A stretch of DNA of 52,331 nt from Desulforhopalus singaporensis (lineage in GTDB: Bacteria; Desulfobacterota; Desulfobulbia; Desulfobulbales; Desulfocapsaceae). The notes under the pieces were generated by a model that was not told the DNA's origin, did no database searches, and was given only the letters and a program-made list of their open reading frames with translations. The stretch is from the NCBI RefSeq assembly GCF_900104445.1, contig NZ_FNJI01000032.1:1-52331 (forward strand), in the 5' to 3' direction. Shown here one piece after another: positions 42,140 through 51,125 of the stretch (position 1 is its first letter; each line of letters opens with the position of its first letter). The translations under genes were made by a program, and so were the position numbers.

Positions 42140-42380
42140 CAGACCCTGCCGCCGCTTTTTTAACATCCCAGCCCGGCAGCGGCAACAAAAAGTTATACGG
42201 CCCCTTTAGCATCGCGGCGCAACTGAAAATTTCCTTTTTTCCAGAAGACCGCCCCAGCGCATAAAAAACAAAGTCTCTATTTTTTAAAGAACAGCGGGTT
42301 ACAAAAAGCCAAAAGACATTGGCGTATATTCGCTGTGGTATGACCAAGCACCCGATAATGAACCCCAGCTTTTTTATCCG

Positions 42381-43379
42381 ATGAAAATCATTCAATTCAT
42401 GGCTTCCTCAGGATACGGCGGCGCGGAGATGGTGATGGTGGAGCTCGCCAACAAGCTGTCCGCCCGCCATGATGTGTTCGCCATTATACTTGCCGACAGC
42501 GTATACAGGGACAAATTCGACGAGAAGGTCACCATCGTGCCTCTCACCTCACACCCTACCATCAACAACCCGCTGCTCCACTATGAAATTTACCGCATCG
42601 TAAAAGACATCGGTCCGGATCTGGTTCACACTCACGCAGTCAAGGGTTCCATTCTGATTTCAAGAATCAACCGGTTTTGCAAAATTCCTCACCTCGGTAC
42701 CAAACATAATGACCGCAAAGGAAAAATTTTTAACAGACTGCAATGGGTGAGCGCGGTATCTGCCAAGGTGAAGGCTTCAATCACCAACAGTTGCGGCCTG
42801 GTCGAGGTGATCACCAACGGCATTGAACCGCTTCCGCTGGCACCTGCCCCCAGACCTGATACGTTCACCATCCTCTCCGTCGGCCGACTCGACAGGATCA
42901 AGGGTTTTGCTGAACTCATAACCCAGGCGGGTCTGCTCAATTTTGACTTTTCCCTCAAGATAGCAGGAACAGGGGGGGAACACGACAAACTCAAAACCCT
43001 TGTCAAATCGCTCCGTCTGGAATCGAAAGTTGAATTCCTCGGTCACCGGGAAGATATCGACAGGCAGATGGCCGCGGCGCACCTGGTCGTCATAGCCTCG
43101 CATAAGGAAGGCGGTCCCAAGACCGCGATCGAGTGTTTATTTTACGGCAACTGCCTGCTCTCAACCCCGGTTGGCCTCATCCCAGAAATCCTGCCGGGTG
43201 AGATGGTGACCAGTCATGACGCTCTTGCTGCAAAAATTACTGAAATTTACCGCAACTACCCTCTTTTTGAACACCGTTTTGATGAAATAAAAAAGAAACA
43301 CCGCCAGAGGTTTTTACTTGGCGGGGTGGTAACAGAATACGAATCGTACTACCGGAAAATCCTGTCACAAGCCGGATAG
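42381..43379 (+). CDS. GT4-type glycosyltransferase
   Basis: The protein has 332 residues with the GT-B fold. The N-domain has IIQFMASSGYGGAEMVMVELA, typical of GT4 enzymes, and DLVHTHAVKGS. The C-domain has ILSVGRLDRIKGFAELI, VEFLGHREDI and the nucleotide-sugar E-x7-E-like segment VVIASHKEGGPKTAIECLFYG. It transfers a sugar to lipid or polysaccharide acceptors, perhaps in lipopolysaccharide or capsule assembly; the acceptor is unknown. It stands alone, without other polysaccharide genes. It is followed by a hairpin at 43379-43407 shared with the convergent FKBP gene. Confidence 0.93.
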   Translation: MKIIQFMASSGYGGAEMVMVELANKLSARHDVFAIILADSVYRDKFDEKVTIVPLTSHPTINNPLLHYEIYRIVKDIGPDLVHTHAVKGSILISRINRFCKIPHLGTKHNDRKGKIFNRLQWVSAVSAKVKASITNSCGLVEVITNGIEPLPLAPAPRPDTFTILSVGRLDRIKGFAELITQAGLLNFDFSLKIAGTGGEHDKLKTLVKSLRLESKVEFLGHREDIDRQMAAAHLVVIASHKEGGPKTAIECLFYGNCLLSTPVGLIPEILPGEMVTSHDALAAKITEIYRNYPLFEHRFDEIKKKHRQRFLLGGVVTEYESYYRKILSQAG

Positions 43380-43407
43380 GCCGAAAGAGATCCCATCCCT
43401 TTCGGCC
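43379..43407. terminator. Hairpin between convergent glycosyltransferase and FKBP genes
   Basis: GGCCGAAAG (43379-43387) and CTTTCGGCC (43399-43407) are perfect nine-base arms; the first overlaps the glycosyltransferase stop. There is no T-run, so any termination role is uncertain; on either strand the flank is only mildly T-rich. Confidence 0.55.
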
Positions 43408-43452
43408 ACAAGCTGACAAAAAATATTAATTTATACTTTATATTGTAAGAAG

Positions 43453-43887
43453 TTACGGTGTGGTGCACTCCACGAGTTCAATCTTAAAGGTCAGATCCTG
43501 GCCCGCAAGAGGCGGATTTGCATCCAGGGTGATATGGGTATCGGTCAGTTCCGCCACAACGACCCGCAGAATTTCACCGTTGGCACCGCCCATCTCCAGA
43601 GGCATTCCCACCTCTGGCTTGAGGTCGGGAGGAACCTGTTCGAGCGGCGCCTGGAAAACCAGCTGATCGTTACGTTGCCCATAGGCTTTGTCCGCCGGAA
43701 TAAGGACAGTCTTCTCTTCACCCACGCTCATCCCCTCCACGGCCTGCTCGAACCCTTCGATGACCTGCCCGGTACCTAAGGCAAAACAGAGCGGTTCCTT
43801 GCCTGTGGAACTGTCGAAAACAGTACCGTCGTCAAGACTACCGGTGTAGTGAACTTTTACGTTATCGCCTTTTCTTGCTTCAGTCAT
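43453..43887 (-). CDS. FKBP-type peptidyl-prolyl isomerase (SlyD-like)
   Basis: The protein has 144 residues. The FKBP core is seen in GDNVKVHYTGSLDDGTVFDSS and the C-terminal LTFKIELVE. Between them (residues about 66-125) is the insert-in-flap region (YGQRNDQLVFQAPLEQVP) typical of SlyD/FkpB chaperone-isomerases. It lacks the His-rich metal tail of E. coli SlyD. It catalyses Xaa-Pro isomerisation in the cytoplasm. It stands alone, convergent with the glycosyltransferase. Confidence 0.93.
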   Translation of the reverse strand: MTEARKGDNVKVHYTGSLDDGTVFDSSTGKEPLCFALGTGQVIEGFEQAVEGMSVGEEKTVLIPADKAYGQRNDQLVFQAPLEQVPPDLKPEVGMPLEMGGANGEILRVVVAELTDTHITLDANPPLAGQDLTFKIELVECTTP

Positions 43888-44275
43888 TTTTCTCCCTCAA
43901 GCCTCTACCGACTTTTAATGTTTTTACCTCTATTAAGATGTTAGAACTTACACCGGCGACAGACCATCAGGCCCCTAACGACACCAGCAGCTCACTACGA
44001 AATTTTCAAAACCTCTGAGAATTCCTATCGCTTAGGGCTACTACTAGTAACCATCTTATACCATTATACAACCACACTCTTTCGCCAATCTTCTAAAAAA
44101 ACCGGTTGGGCCGTAGAAGTGCGCCATTATCGACGTCTATTTCCAGCATCATTTCTTCCTGTTGCCAAATCGCACGTGATCCTTTTCCTTTTTGCTATTC
44201 TTTAGTAAGCTGACTCGACTGCTGAATTTTCGCAACCAACAACACCCTTTCAACCACCACATTGCCGAACCTGAC
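43888..44275. other. Divergent intergenic region between FKBP and pyruvate kinase
   Basis: This gap must contain promoters for both genes. A TATAAT reads on the minus strand at 44068-44063 and could serve the FKBP gene, with a leader of about 170 bases; its -35 spacing is poor. I see no hairpin or operator that stands out for pyruvate kinase. Confidence 0.45.
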
Positions 44276-46021
44276 ATGACAAAGACAAAAATTATTGCCA
44301 CCCTCGGGCCAAGCACAGGGTCCGTTGACAGCCTTGTCGCATTGATCGAAGCGGGAATGAATGTTGCGAGGATAAACCTCTCCCACGGCGACCGGCAAAG
44401 TCACCGGAACGCCATCGACCAGGTCAAGCAGGCGCGCAAGGCCGCCGGCAGTCATACCGCAATTCTCCTCGACACCAGGGGCCCTGAAATACGCGTGGGT
44501 GACCTGGCGCAACCGCTTGAAATCAGTGCCGGGCAGACCCTGGTCATAACTACAGACCAGGACAGCTGCGGAGCAGACCGGATAGGCGTTAACTATCCGG
44601 GTCTGGCCTCCGATGTTGCGGTCGGCACCACAATCCTGCTCGACGACGGTAAGCTCCGGTTGCAAGTGGTCGATATTAGAGACGACGATGTAATTTCCCG
44701 GGTTATGGTAGGCGGCGTTCTCACCAGAAGAAAAAGGGTCAGTATCCCCGACACCATTGTCAAGTTGCCTTCCCTGTCCGATAAAGATAAAAGCGATATA
44801 GCTTTCGGCGTGGTCCAGGGTGTCGACTTTATCGCCGCCTCTTTCGTAAGAAAGGCCGACGACATCTGGGCCGTTCGGGAAATTATTGAGGATAACGGCG
44901 GCAATCAGGCGATTATAGCAAAAATAGAGAACCGCCAGGGGGTAGACAATCTTGACGAGATCCTTGAGGCGGCGGAAGGGCTCATGGTCGCCAGAGGAGA
45001 TCTTGGCGTCGAGCTTCCCGCCGAAGAGGTTCCGGTATTGCAGAAAAAGATCATACAAGCATGCAACCGCTCCGGAAAACCGGTGATTACCGCGACCCAG
45101 ATGCTCGAATCTATGGTTACCAGTCCCTCGCCAACCAGGGCGGAAGCAAGTGACGTCACCAATGCCATTTTCGACGGCACAGATGCGGTGATGCTGTCAG
45201 CTGAAACCGCGGTGGGAAAATATCCGGTTCAGGCGATAGAATTTCTCGCACGCTGCGCGAACATAAGCGAGGCGTCGCTTGATTATGAGACAATTCTTGC
45301 CACCGGACTGAAAAACAGGCGAAAAACCATAACCGACGCCATTTCCTACGCCTGCTGCAGAACCGCAGCTGACCTTGGTGCCAGGGCGATAATAACCTGT
45401 ACCACATCAGGTTCCACTGCCCGCATGGTGGCAAGGCATCGTCCGGAGGCACCGATCATCGCCGTGAGCCCGAACATGGAAAACCTCCGCCAGCTGCAGG
45501 TGGTCCGGGGAGTGATAACCCTTCATGGCGCAGCCGCTTCGACCATGGACCAGCAGCTTGACCTGGCCTGCAATATAGCACGGGAAAAGGGATTTATTCA
45601 CCATAAGGACCTGGTGGTCATCTCCGCCGGCATGCCGATCGGCACCACCGGGACAACCAATATGCTCAAGGTTCGGCAGATGGCCGATATCTGTTTTACC
45701 GGCCAGGGATGCGGCGGCGGAGTGGCAGAAGGGAGAATTCATATCATCAGCAGCCATATGGATCTCAAGACTATTCCTGAAGGCGCCATTGCCGTAGTTT
45801 CGGGCACCGACGACGACATCCTCGACCATATCCGGAAAATCAGGGGAATTATCGCCGAAACCCCCGGGCTCACCACCCATGCGGCCATCATCGGCCGGGA
45901 ACATAACATCCCGGTGATCTGCAACGTCCGTGATGCAAGAACTCTTCTGGCAAACGGCCAGACGGTAACCATCGACGGCAACTCCGGCCGGATTTCCTAC
46001 GGAGCCGGTATCAATCCATGA
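44276..46021 (+). CDS. pyk: Pyruvate kinase with C-terminal PEP-utiliser domain
   Basis: The protein has 581 residues from the ATG at 44276; the upstream frame lacks support. The barrel has KTKIIATLGPSTGS, RINLSHG, LLDTRGPEIR, IIAKIEN and the signature-like MVARGDLGVELP, with TATQMLESM next. After the C-domain (residues about 345-470), the last ~105 residues are a PEP-utiliser swivelling domain (GGGVAEGRIHII, ..GLTTHAAIIGREHNIPVI), as in Geobacillus-type pyruvate kinase of 587 residues. It converts PEP and ADP to pyruvate and ATP. Its last four bases overlap the next gene's ATG. Confidence 0.96.
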   Translation: MTKTKIIATLGPSTGSVDSLVALIEAGMNVARINLSHGDRQSHRNAIDQVKQARKAAGSHTAILLDTRGPEIRVGDLAQPLEISAGQTLVITTDQDSCGADRIGVNYPGLASDVAVGTTILLDDGKLRLQVVDIRDDDVISRVMVGGVLTRRKRVSIPDTIVKLPSLSDKDKSDIAFGVVQGVDFIAASFVRKADDIWAVREIIEDNGGNQAIIAKIENRQGVDNLDEILEAAEGLMVARGDLGVELPAEEVPVLQKKIIQACNRSGKPVITATQMLESMVTSPSPTRAEASDVTNAIFDGTDAVMLSAETAVGKYPVQAIEFLARCANISEASLDYETILATGLKNRRKTITDAISYACCRTAADLGARAIITCTTSGSTARMVARHRPEAPIIAVSPNMENLRQLQVVRGVITLHGAAASTMDQQLDLACNIAREKGFIHHKDLVVISAGMPIGTTGTTNMLKVRQMADICFTGQGCGGGVAEGRIHIISSHMDLKTIPEGAIAVVSGTDDDILDHIRKIRGIIAETPGLTTHAAIIGREHNIPVICNVRDARTLLANGQTVTIDGNSGRISYGAGINP

Positions 46022-47253
46022 AAAAAAAACGCGCAATAGTCATAGGTGGAGGCGCTGCTGGGCTTATGGCCGCCGGTATCGCCGCCGAACGGGGCATGGA
46101 GGTGCACCTGTTTGAAAAGATGAAACAGACCGGGCGGAAAATCGGGATCAGCGGGAAAGGAAGGTGCAATCTCACCAACAGTACCGAATTGACCGATTTT
46201 CTGACCCATTTCGGCAAAAACGGCCGTTTTCTCAGGCAGTGCTTTGACCGTTTTTTCAGTAAGGAACTTATCGATTTTTTCGCTGACAAGGGTCTTGCGG
46301 TAACACTTGAGCGCGGAGGGCGCTATTTCCCCGCAAGCGGCCGCGCCCTTGATGTTGTACGGGTACTCAACAACTGGTTGAAAGCTCTTGGTGTAACCGT
46401 GCACCATCAACGCCGGGTTACCAGGATCATCACGGAAAATAACAGGGTCACCGGGGTTGAATGCAGCGGCGCAACATACCCCTGCGACAGCGTAGTGGTC
46501 GCAACCGGGGGCATGTCGTATCCACGCACAGGGTCCGCCGGCGACGGATATGGCTTGCTTGCAGAGATCGGCCATAAGGTGACGCCACTCCAGCCGGCCC
46601 TGGTCCCGCTGGTGTCAAGCCATCCTGCCCTGGAGTTGGTCCCCGAGGTCGAACTCAGAAACATTTTACTGCGCCTTTTTATTGACAGGAAAAAGAAAAC
46701 CCAGGAATTTGGCGAACTCTACATCACAGGACACATTATTTCGGGCCCCACCGCCCTGACCCTGAGCAGTATAGCGGTGGAAGCGCTCAATCGCAATCAC
46801 GAGGTAACTCTTTGTGTTGACCTCAAGCCTGCCCTTGACGAGAAAAAACTGACCGCCCGGCTGATGCGCGACCTGAAAGCCCGCAGGGGAGAACCTGTCT
46901 CTTCAATTCTGCGCGGACTACTGCCACAGCAACTCGTCGATATCTGTCTTGCCGATTGCAATATTGCACAAGAGATCGACACCACATCTTTTCCGGCAAA
47001 AGCAAGAAACAACCTGGTCCACTGGTTAAAAAATTTTCGCCTGCCCGTGACCGGGTTTCGGTCATGGGATGAAGCGATCGTCACCTCAGGCGGCATCAGC
47101 TTAAAAGAGATAGACCCGAGAACCATGGAATCGAAACTGGTACAGGGACTCCATGTTGTCGGCGAACTGCTCGATCTCCAGGCGGACACCGGCGGATACA
47201 ACCTCCAAGCCGCTTTTTCCACCGGCTGGCTTGCCGGAATGTCAGTGGGATGA
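46018..47253 (+). CDS. NAD(P)/FAD-dependent oxidoreductase (HI0933/YhiN family)
   Basis: The protein has 411 residues. It starts RAIVIGGGAAGLMAAGIAAERG, the dinucleotide fold, then GRKIGISGKGRCNLTN, the signature of the HI0933/YhiN/BaiN flavoprotein group. Later blocks are VVVATGGMSYPRTGSAGDGYGL and a C-terminal YNLQAAFSTGWLAG. Family members include flavin-dependent enoate-type reductases, but most substrates are unknown. It overlaps the pyruvate kinase stop by four bases (ATGA), implying coupled translation. Its stop directly abuts the stop of the convergent thiD. Confidence 0.93.
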   Translation: MKKKRAIVIGGGAAGLMAAGIAAERGMEVHLFEKMKQTGRKIGISGKGRCNLTNSTELTDFLTHFGKNGRFLRQCFDRFFSKELIDFFADKGLAVTLERGGRYFPASGRALDVVRVLNNWLKALGVTVHHQRRVTRIITENNRVTGVECSGATYPCDSVVVATGGMSYPRTGSAGDGYGLLAEIGHKVTPLQPALVPLVSSHPALELVPEVELRNILLRLFIDRKKKTQEFGELYITGHIISGPTALTLSSIAVEALNRNHEVTLCVDLKPALDEKKLTARLMRDLKARRGEPVSSILRGLLPQQLVDICLADCNIAQEIDTTSFPAKARNNLVHWLKNFRLPVTGFRSWDEAIVTSGGISLKEIDPRTMESKLVQGLHVVGELLDLQADTGGYNLQAAFSTGWLAGMSVG

Positions 47254-48084
47254 TCAGCTGTTGAAAAATCGATAAAAATGATTCACCGGCCCATGGCCGC
47301 TGCCGATCTGGTAATCCGCTCCCGCCGCAATTGCCCCGGTCACATATTCCTTCCCCAGCCGCACCGCTTCCGCCAGGGTTTCCCCCTTGGCGAGGCCGCA
47401 GGCAATTGCCGAAGAGAGGGTACACCCGGTACCATGGCTGTTGTTGGTCGCAATCCTGTCGGCGTCAAACCACAGACTCTTTTTCTCCCGCCCCAGATAG
47501 AGTAGATCACTGCAGCTGCCGTCCGCAAGGTGCCCTCCTTTGATGAGGACGTTGTCGCACCCGAGTTCGCTGAGCTGTTCCGCCGCATGTTCGAGATCAT
47601 CTCTGGTCGAAATTTTTCGCTCCAGCAGCACTTCCGCTTCAGGGACGTTGGGTGTTATGAGATCGGCCTTGGGGATAAGAAATCTCTTGAGCGCCTCGAC
47701 CGCCTCGCTCCTGACCAGTTTTTCACCGCTGGTCGCGACCATCACCGGGTCAAGGACAATATTTTTCATCCGATATTCGCTCAATTGTCCCGATACCGCC
47801 TCGATCAACTCAGATGAGTACAACATCCCGAGCTTCACCGCGTCGGTCCCGATATCGTCCATCACGGCACCAATCTGCTGCCGGACAAAGTCGACAGGCA
47901 CCGGGTGAATTGCCGACACCCCCACGGTGTTCTGTGCTGTCAGGGCGGTGATGACCGACATGGCGTAACATCCGCAAGCCGAGATTGTTTTAAGATCCGC
48001 CTGGACTCCGGCTCCTCCTCCGCTGTCTGATCCGGCAATCGTCACTACCCTGGTATAATGTCGCATTTTTCTTTTTTCGTTCAT
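47254..48084 (-). CDS. thiD: Hydroxymethylpyrimidine/phosphomethylpyrimidine kinase
   Basis: The protein has 276 residues; a second ATG at 48066 would give 270, close to the usual length. Ribokinase-fold motifs are VVTIAGSDSGGGAGVQADLKTISACGCYAMSVITALTAQNT at the start, VLDPVMVATSG, LITPNVPEA and NNSHGTGCTLSSAIA with the catalytic Asp replaced region typical of ThiD. It phosphorylates HMP and HMP-phosphate in thiamine synthesis or salvage. It follows thiM by 15 bases, in the same TPP-riboswitch transcript. thiE is absent here, so the coupling step must be encoded elsewhere. Confidence 0.95.
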   Translation of the reverse strand: MNEKRKMRHYTRVVTIAGSDSGGGAGVQADLKTISACGCYAMSVITALTAQNTVGVSAIHPVPVDFVRQQIGAVMDDIGTDAVKLGMLYSSELIEAVSGQLSEYRMKNIVLDPVMVATSGEKLVRSEAVEALKRFLIPKADLITPNVPEAEVLLERKISTRDDLEHAAEQLSELGCDNVLIKGGHLADGSCSDLLYLGREKKSLWFDADRIATNNSHGTGCTLSSAIACGLAKGETLAEAVRLGKEYVTGAIAAGADYQIGSGHGPVNHFYRFFNS

Positions 48085-48099
48085 GATTCCATCACCACT

Positions 48100-48906
48100 T
48101 TACCCTTCAACAATTCTCGCTCCCTGCAAAAGCTCGTCTTCCGTGAGCCCAAAGAGCGAATCGATCAGTGCAACCGCAAAACTTGCCGGTCCTTTAGCCA
48201 CCGCTGCTGCTTTTTCACCTGCAAGGCCAAAACAGGCAAGCCCCCCTGCCGCTGCCGCCAGGGGATCGTCGCCCACGGCTGCAAAGGCACCTATAACAGC
48301 CGTCGCCGCACAGCCGGTACCTGTCACCACAGGCATCATCGGGTGGCCGTTTGCAACTCTTACAACTCTTTTGCCGTCGGTTACCAGGTCGACCTCTCCG
48401 GTTATGGCGATCGTGGTGCCGAGATCTTCGGCCAACTTCCTGGCCACCTCTCCGGCCTCGTCAACATCGTGCAGCGCGTCGACCCCTTTGGTAGAATAGC
48501 CGCCGGTGGCCAGGGAGAGAATCTCACTGCTGTTCCCTCTGATGACGCTCACCCCTATCTTTTCGGCGATTATTTTCGCGGAATCCGTTCGCAGCCTGGT
48601 TGCTCCGGCACCAACCGGATCAAGCACAATTGGAATCCCAAGGAAGCGGGCCTTCTCTGCCGCTTTCACCATGGCCCGGACCCAACTGCTGCTCAAGGTA
48701 CCGAGGTTCAACACCAGCGCGGACGCAAGTGAGACCATTTCTTCCACTTCATCTTCAGCGTGTGCCATCACCGGTGACGCTCCCGCTGCCAGAAGGACGT
48801 TTGCGGTGAAATTCATCACCACGAAATTGGTTATATTATGAATGAGAGGCCCCCTGTTTTTCAGTAGCGTAAGGCTGTGGGCAGCTTCCCGGGCAAGATT
48901 ATCCAC
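48100..48906 (-). CDS. thiM: Hydroxyethylthiazole kinase
   Basis: The protein has 268 residues, the normal length. It has HNITNFVVMNFTANVLLAAGASPVMAHA, the family's N-terminal signature, then LDPVGAGATRLRT, RGNSSEI and the ATP-site TGTGCAATAVIGAF. It phosphorylates 4-methyl-5-hydroxyethylthiazole, a salvage step for thiamine. The start is a GTG at 48906, with GGAGG six bases before. It is the first gene behind the TPP riboswitch at 49015-49090, so it is repressed when TPP is plentiful. Confidence 0.96.
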   Translation of the reverse strand: MDNLAREAAHSLTLLKNRGPLIHNITNFVVMNFTANVLLAAGASPVMAHAEDEVEEMVSLASALVLNLGTLSSSWVRAMVKAAEKARFLGIPIVLDPVGAGATRLRTDSAKIIAEKIGVSVIRGNSSEILSLATGGYSTKGVDALHDVDEAGEVARKLAEDLGTTIAITGEVDLVTDGKRVVRVANGHPMMPVVTGTGCAATAVIGAFAAVGDDPLAAAAGGLACFGLAGEKAAAVAKGPASFAVALIDSLFGLTEDELLQGARIVEG

Positions 48907-49014
48907 TGTTATCCTCCAATCACTTTTTGTTGGGTGGCAAAAGGGCGGACGACAGTTGAGATGGTGGAGCTGTTATCGGGAAAAAGACGAGAAACGGATC
49001 TGCTGTTTTCCTGC

Positions 49015-49090
49015 AACTCCCTCCGCTGGTATTAACCAGTTCAGGTTCAATGGGTATCATCTCAGGCCAGAGGCCACCCCTGCAAGTTCC
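49015..49090 (-). promoter_or_regulatory. TPP riboswitch (THI element) for thiM-thiD
   Basis: Read on the minus strand, the conserved blocks occur in order: CAGGGGTG, CTGAGATGATACCC, GAACCTGAACTGG, TTAATACCAGCGGAGGGA. GGAACT and AGTT near the ends can close the P1 stem. The thiM GTG start is about 108 bases downstream. I see no clear terminator in between, so control is probably at translation. Confidence 0.93.
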
Positions 49091-49139
49091 ACGGACAATA
49101 GTACACTTAAGCGACGGTGTCAAACTATCAGGGATTCAT

Positions 49140-50315
49140 TTAAAACAAAGTGGCGCCGAACTCTTCAAATACCACATCTATGGGGATTGCAAACCCGATC
49201 CCCTCGGTATCCTTTAAAATCATGGTGTTGACACCGCGTACATAGCCTCGTTCATCCACAAGCGGTCCTCCGCTGTTGCCTGGATTTATCGCGGCATCGG
49301 TCTGGAGATATACTTGCTGTTCCGGCTCATACAGGCGATAACCGGAAAAAATACCGGAGGTGACCGTCTGCCTGAGCCCCACCGGGCTCCCTATGGTGAA
49401 TACCCGGTCGCCCTGCTGCATTTTCAGTCCGGCAACCGGGACCTTGATCGGCTCCGGCTGGCCGGAAAACATCGACATCAGGGCCAGGTCATAATTGTCG
49501 CTTACCAGCAGATAACTGGCGTAATGTTCACTGCCGTCGGCCAGAATGATCTTGATATCGGAAGGCTCCGAACCCTGTTCAAGTATCTCCAGTCTCTGCT
49601 GGGCCTCCTGCTGCCTCGGCAGTACGCTTTGGAGCTGTCTTTCCCGCTCGGCGATGAAAATTTTCAGCTGTTCCCGTCCCGGACCGTCGGGCAGTTCTTC
49701 CAGCTGCTGCCGCAGCTCCTCAATTCTTTGACGTTCAAGTTCGATCATCCGTCCGGCGGTTTCAACCTCATGGCGAAACTCTTCCAACCGTTCTCGGCTG
49801 AACTCTACTACGTGACGGTTAGTCACGATGTAGTTTTCATTGAGGAAAAATCCCGACCCGGTTCCCCATGGAGTTTCGATTGTCACGGTGGCGTTGCGGG
49901 CTCTTGCAAGCCCGCTTCGATCATCGGCTGCATCATTGGGCTGAGTTGGGTTTTGTTGCCTGTGTACCTGAGCGTCCGACTCATCGCCTGCTGTTTTCAA
50001 TTGGGTATCAGCGGAGGAACCTGCGACCGTCTGCTCATCAACGCTTTTCCCCTCCACAGAAACCCCTTTGATGAGGTCCTCCTGCAGATGGTCATTAAAG
50101 TAGTACACGGATATCGAAACGATCACCGCAACGAGTAAAAACTGCAGAAGTTTCTTTGGCAACCCACTTCCGGTTTTCTCCACACTCTCTTTTTTGCGCC
50201 GGGAAAGCTTCTTGTGGTAGTTGTAATATTTTTCGAAGATAATGCCGCACGCTTCGCATTCGCTACCGCTGCTTTCCTGTTGATGACCGCATTTGGGGCA
50301 TTTCATTTTGCTCAT
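49140..50315 (-). CDS. Membrane-anchored trypsin-like serine protease with N-terminal zinc ribbon
   Basis: The protein has 391 residues. Residues 6-23 form a zinc ribbon (Cys6/Cys9, Cys20/Cys23), then a basic region, and a membrane helix at about 55-73 (LLQFLLVAVIVSISVYYF). This puts the ribbon in the cytoplasm and the rest in the periplasm. The catalytic triad is His168 (TNRHVV), Asp276 (DNYDLALM) and Ser348 (NPGNSGGP). Between His and Asp lies a long coiled coil (residues about 172-248; ERLEEFRHEV, ELERQRIEELRQQLEEL), absent from ordinary DegP proteases. No PDZ domain is present. The coiled coil may hold an oligomer or regulate access to the active site. Confidence 0.9.
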   Translation of the reverse strand: MSKMKCPKCGHQQESSGSECEACGIIFEKYYNYHKKLSRRKKESVEKTGSGLPKKLLQFLLVAVIVSISVYYFNDHLQEDLIKGVSVEGKSVDEQTVAGSSADTQLKTAGDESDAQVHRQQNPTQPNDAADDRSGLARARNATVTIETPWGTGSGFFLNENYIVTNRHVVEFSRERLEEFRHEVETAGRMIELERQRIEELRQQLEELPDGPGREQLKIFIAERERQLQSVLPRQQEAQQRLEILEQGSEPSDIKIILADGSEHYASYLLVSDNYDLALMSMFSGQPEPIKVPVAGLKMQQGDRVFTIGSPVGLRQTVTSGIFSGYRLYEPEQQVYLQTDAAINPGNSGGPLVDERGYVRGVNTMILKDTEGIGFAIPIDVVFEEFGATLF

Positions 50316-50474
50316 GGACCAACCCTTTGAAAGAAGTTATGGACAATCGTGATAGCAAAACAATCTACCAGCAAGTTACCCGCCTTACAACCTGTGGAGT
50401 TTGTTTTCATTGTCGTTGGGCTCTCCTGCCGGAGATGGCAACTTTTTCACAAGGATTTCTTATGACTGCAGATT

Positions 50475-51125
50475 TTAAAATGCAAGCTGGCTTCTTATAT
50501 GCTCCACGAACCCGTTGGTGTGCTCCTCAAGAAGCCGGGCGGTCATCTCCCCGTCGCGCCGCTCCAGCGCATTGGCGATATTTTCAAACTGGTTCTCAAG
50601 ATCTCTCCAGTAATTCCCCCCTGCCCCGGCAAATACCCAGATTCGCATGGACTGGTCATAGAGTCCGCTCAAAATTTTTATGAGCACCTTGTTTTTGGTC
50701 GCATCATTTATTATCTGGTGGATTTCTCCATCGAGGCCCATCAATACTTTTGTCTCCTTGGTCTGTTTCATGCCGTTTACACGCTCGCGGATCTTTGCAA
50801 TATCCTCTTTGCTGATTCGTTCAGCGGCAAGAATTCCCGACAGCTTAACGAGATAGGCATAAGTTTCGAGCACATCCTTGAGTTGTTGAAAACTGACATC
50901 CTCTGCAAAACTTCCGACATTTGGAATAATTCGAACCAGCCCGTCCATCTCCAACCGCATCAACGCTTCCCTGACCGGGGTACGGCTGACGTCGAATTTT
51001 GCCATCACTTCTTTTTCACGGATTACCTCTCCGGGCTTGTAATCAAGAAGAATGATCTGTTTTTTTAATTCCTGGTATACGTTGTTCCCACTCATATTTT
51101 TTTGCCTCGATAACTTTTCCATCAT
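50475..51125 (-). CDS. GntR-family transcriptional regulator with FCD domain
   Basis: The protein has 216 residues; an internal ATG giving MSGNNVYQEL is a possible alternative start. The winged helix-turn-helix spans residues about 14-80 (KPGEVIREKEVMAKFDVSRTPVREALMRLEMDGLVRI), the GntR signature. Residues about 85-210 are the all-helical FCD effector domain with metal-binding-type His residues (DGEIHQIINDATKN, EEHTNGFVEH). FCD regulators usually sense organic acids or sugar acids. It diverges from the symporter operon at 51967, so it may control that transporter (inference). Confidence 0.93.
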   Translation of the reverse strand: MMEKLSRQKNMSGNNVYQELKKQIILLDYKPGEVIREKEVMAKFDVSRTPVREALMRLEMDGLVRIIPNVGSFAEDVSFQQLKDVLETYAYLVKLSGILAAERISKEDIAKIRERVNGMKQTKETKVLMGLDGEIHQIINDATKNKVLIKILSGLYDQSMRIWVFAGAGGNYWRDLENQFENIANALERRDGEMTARLLEEHTNGFVEHIRSQLAF

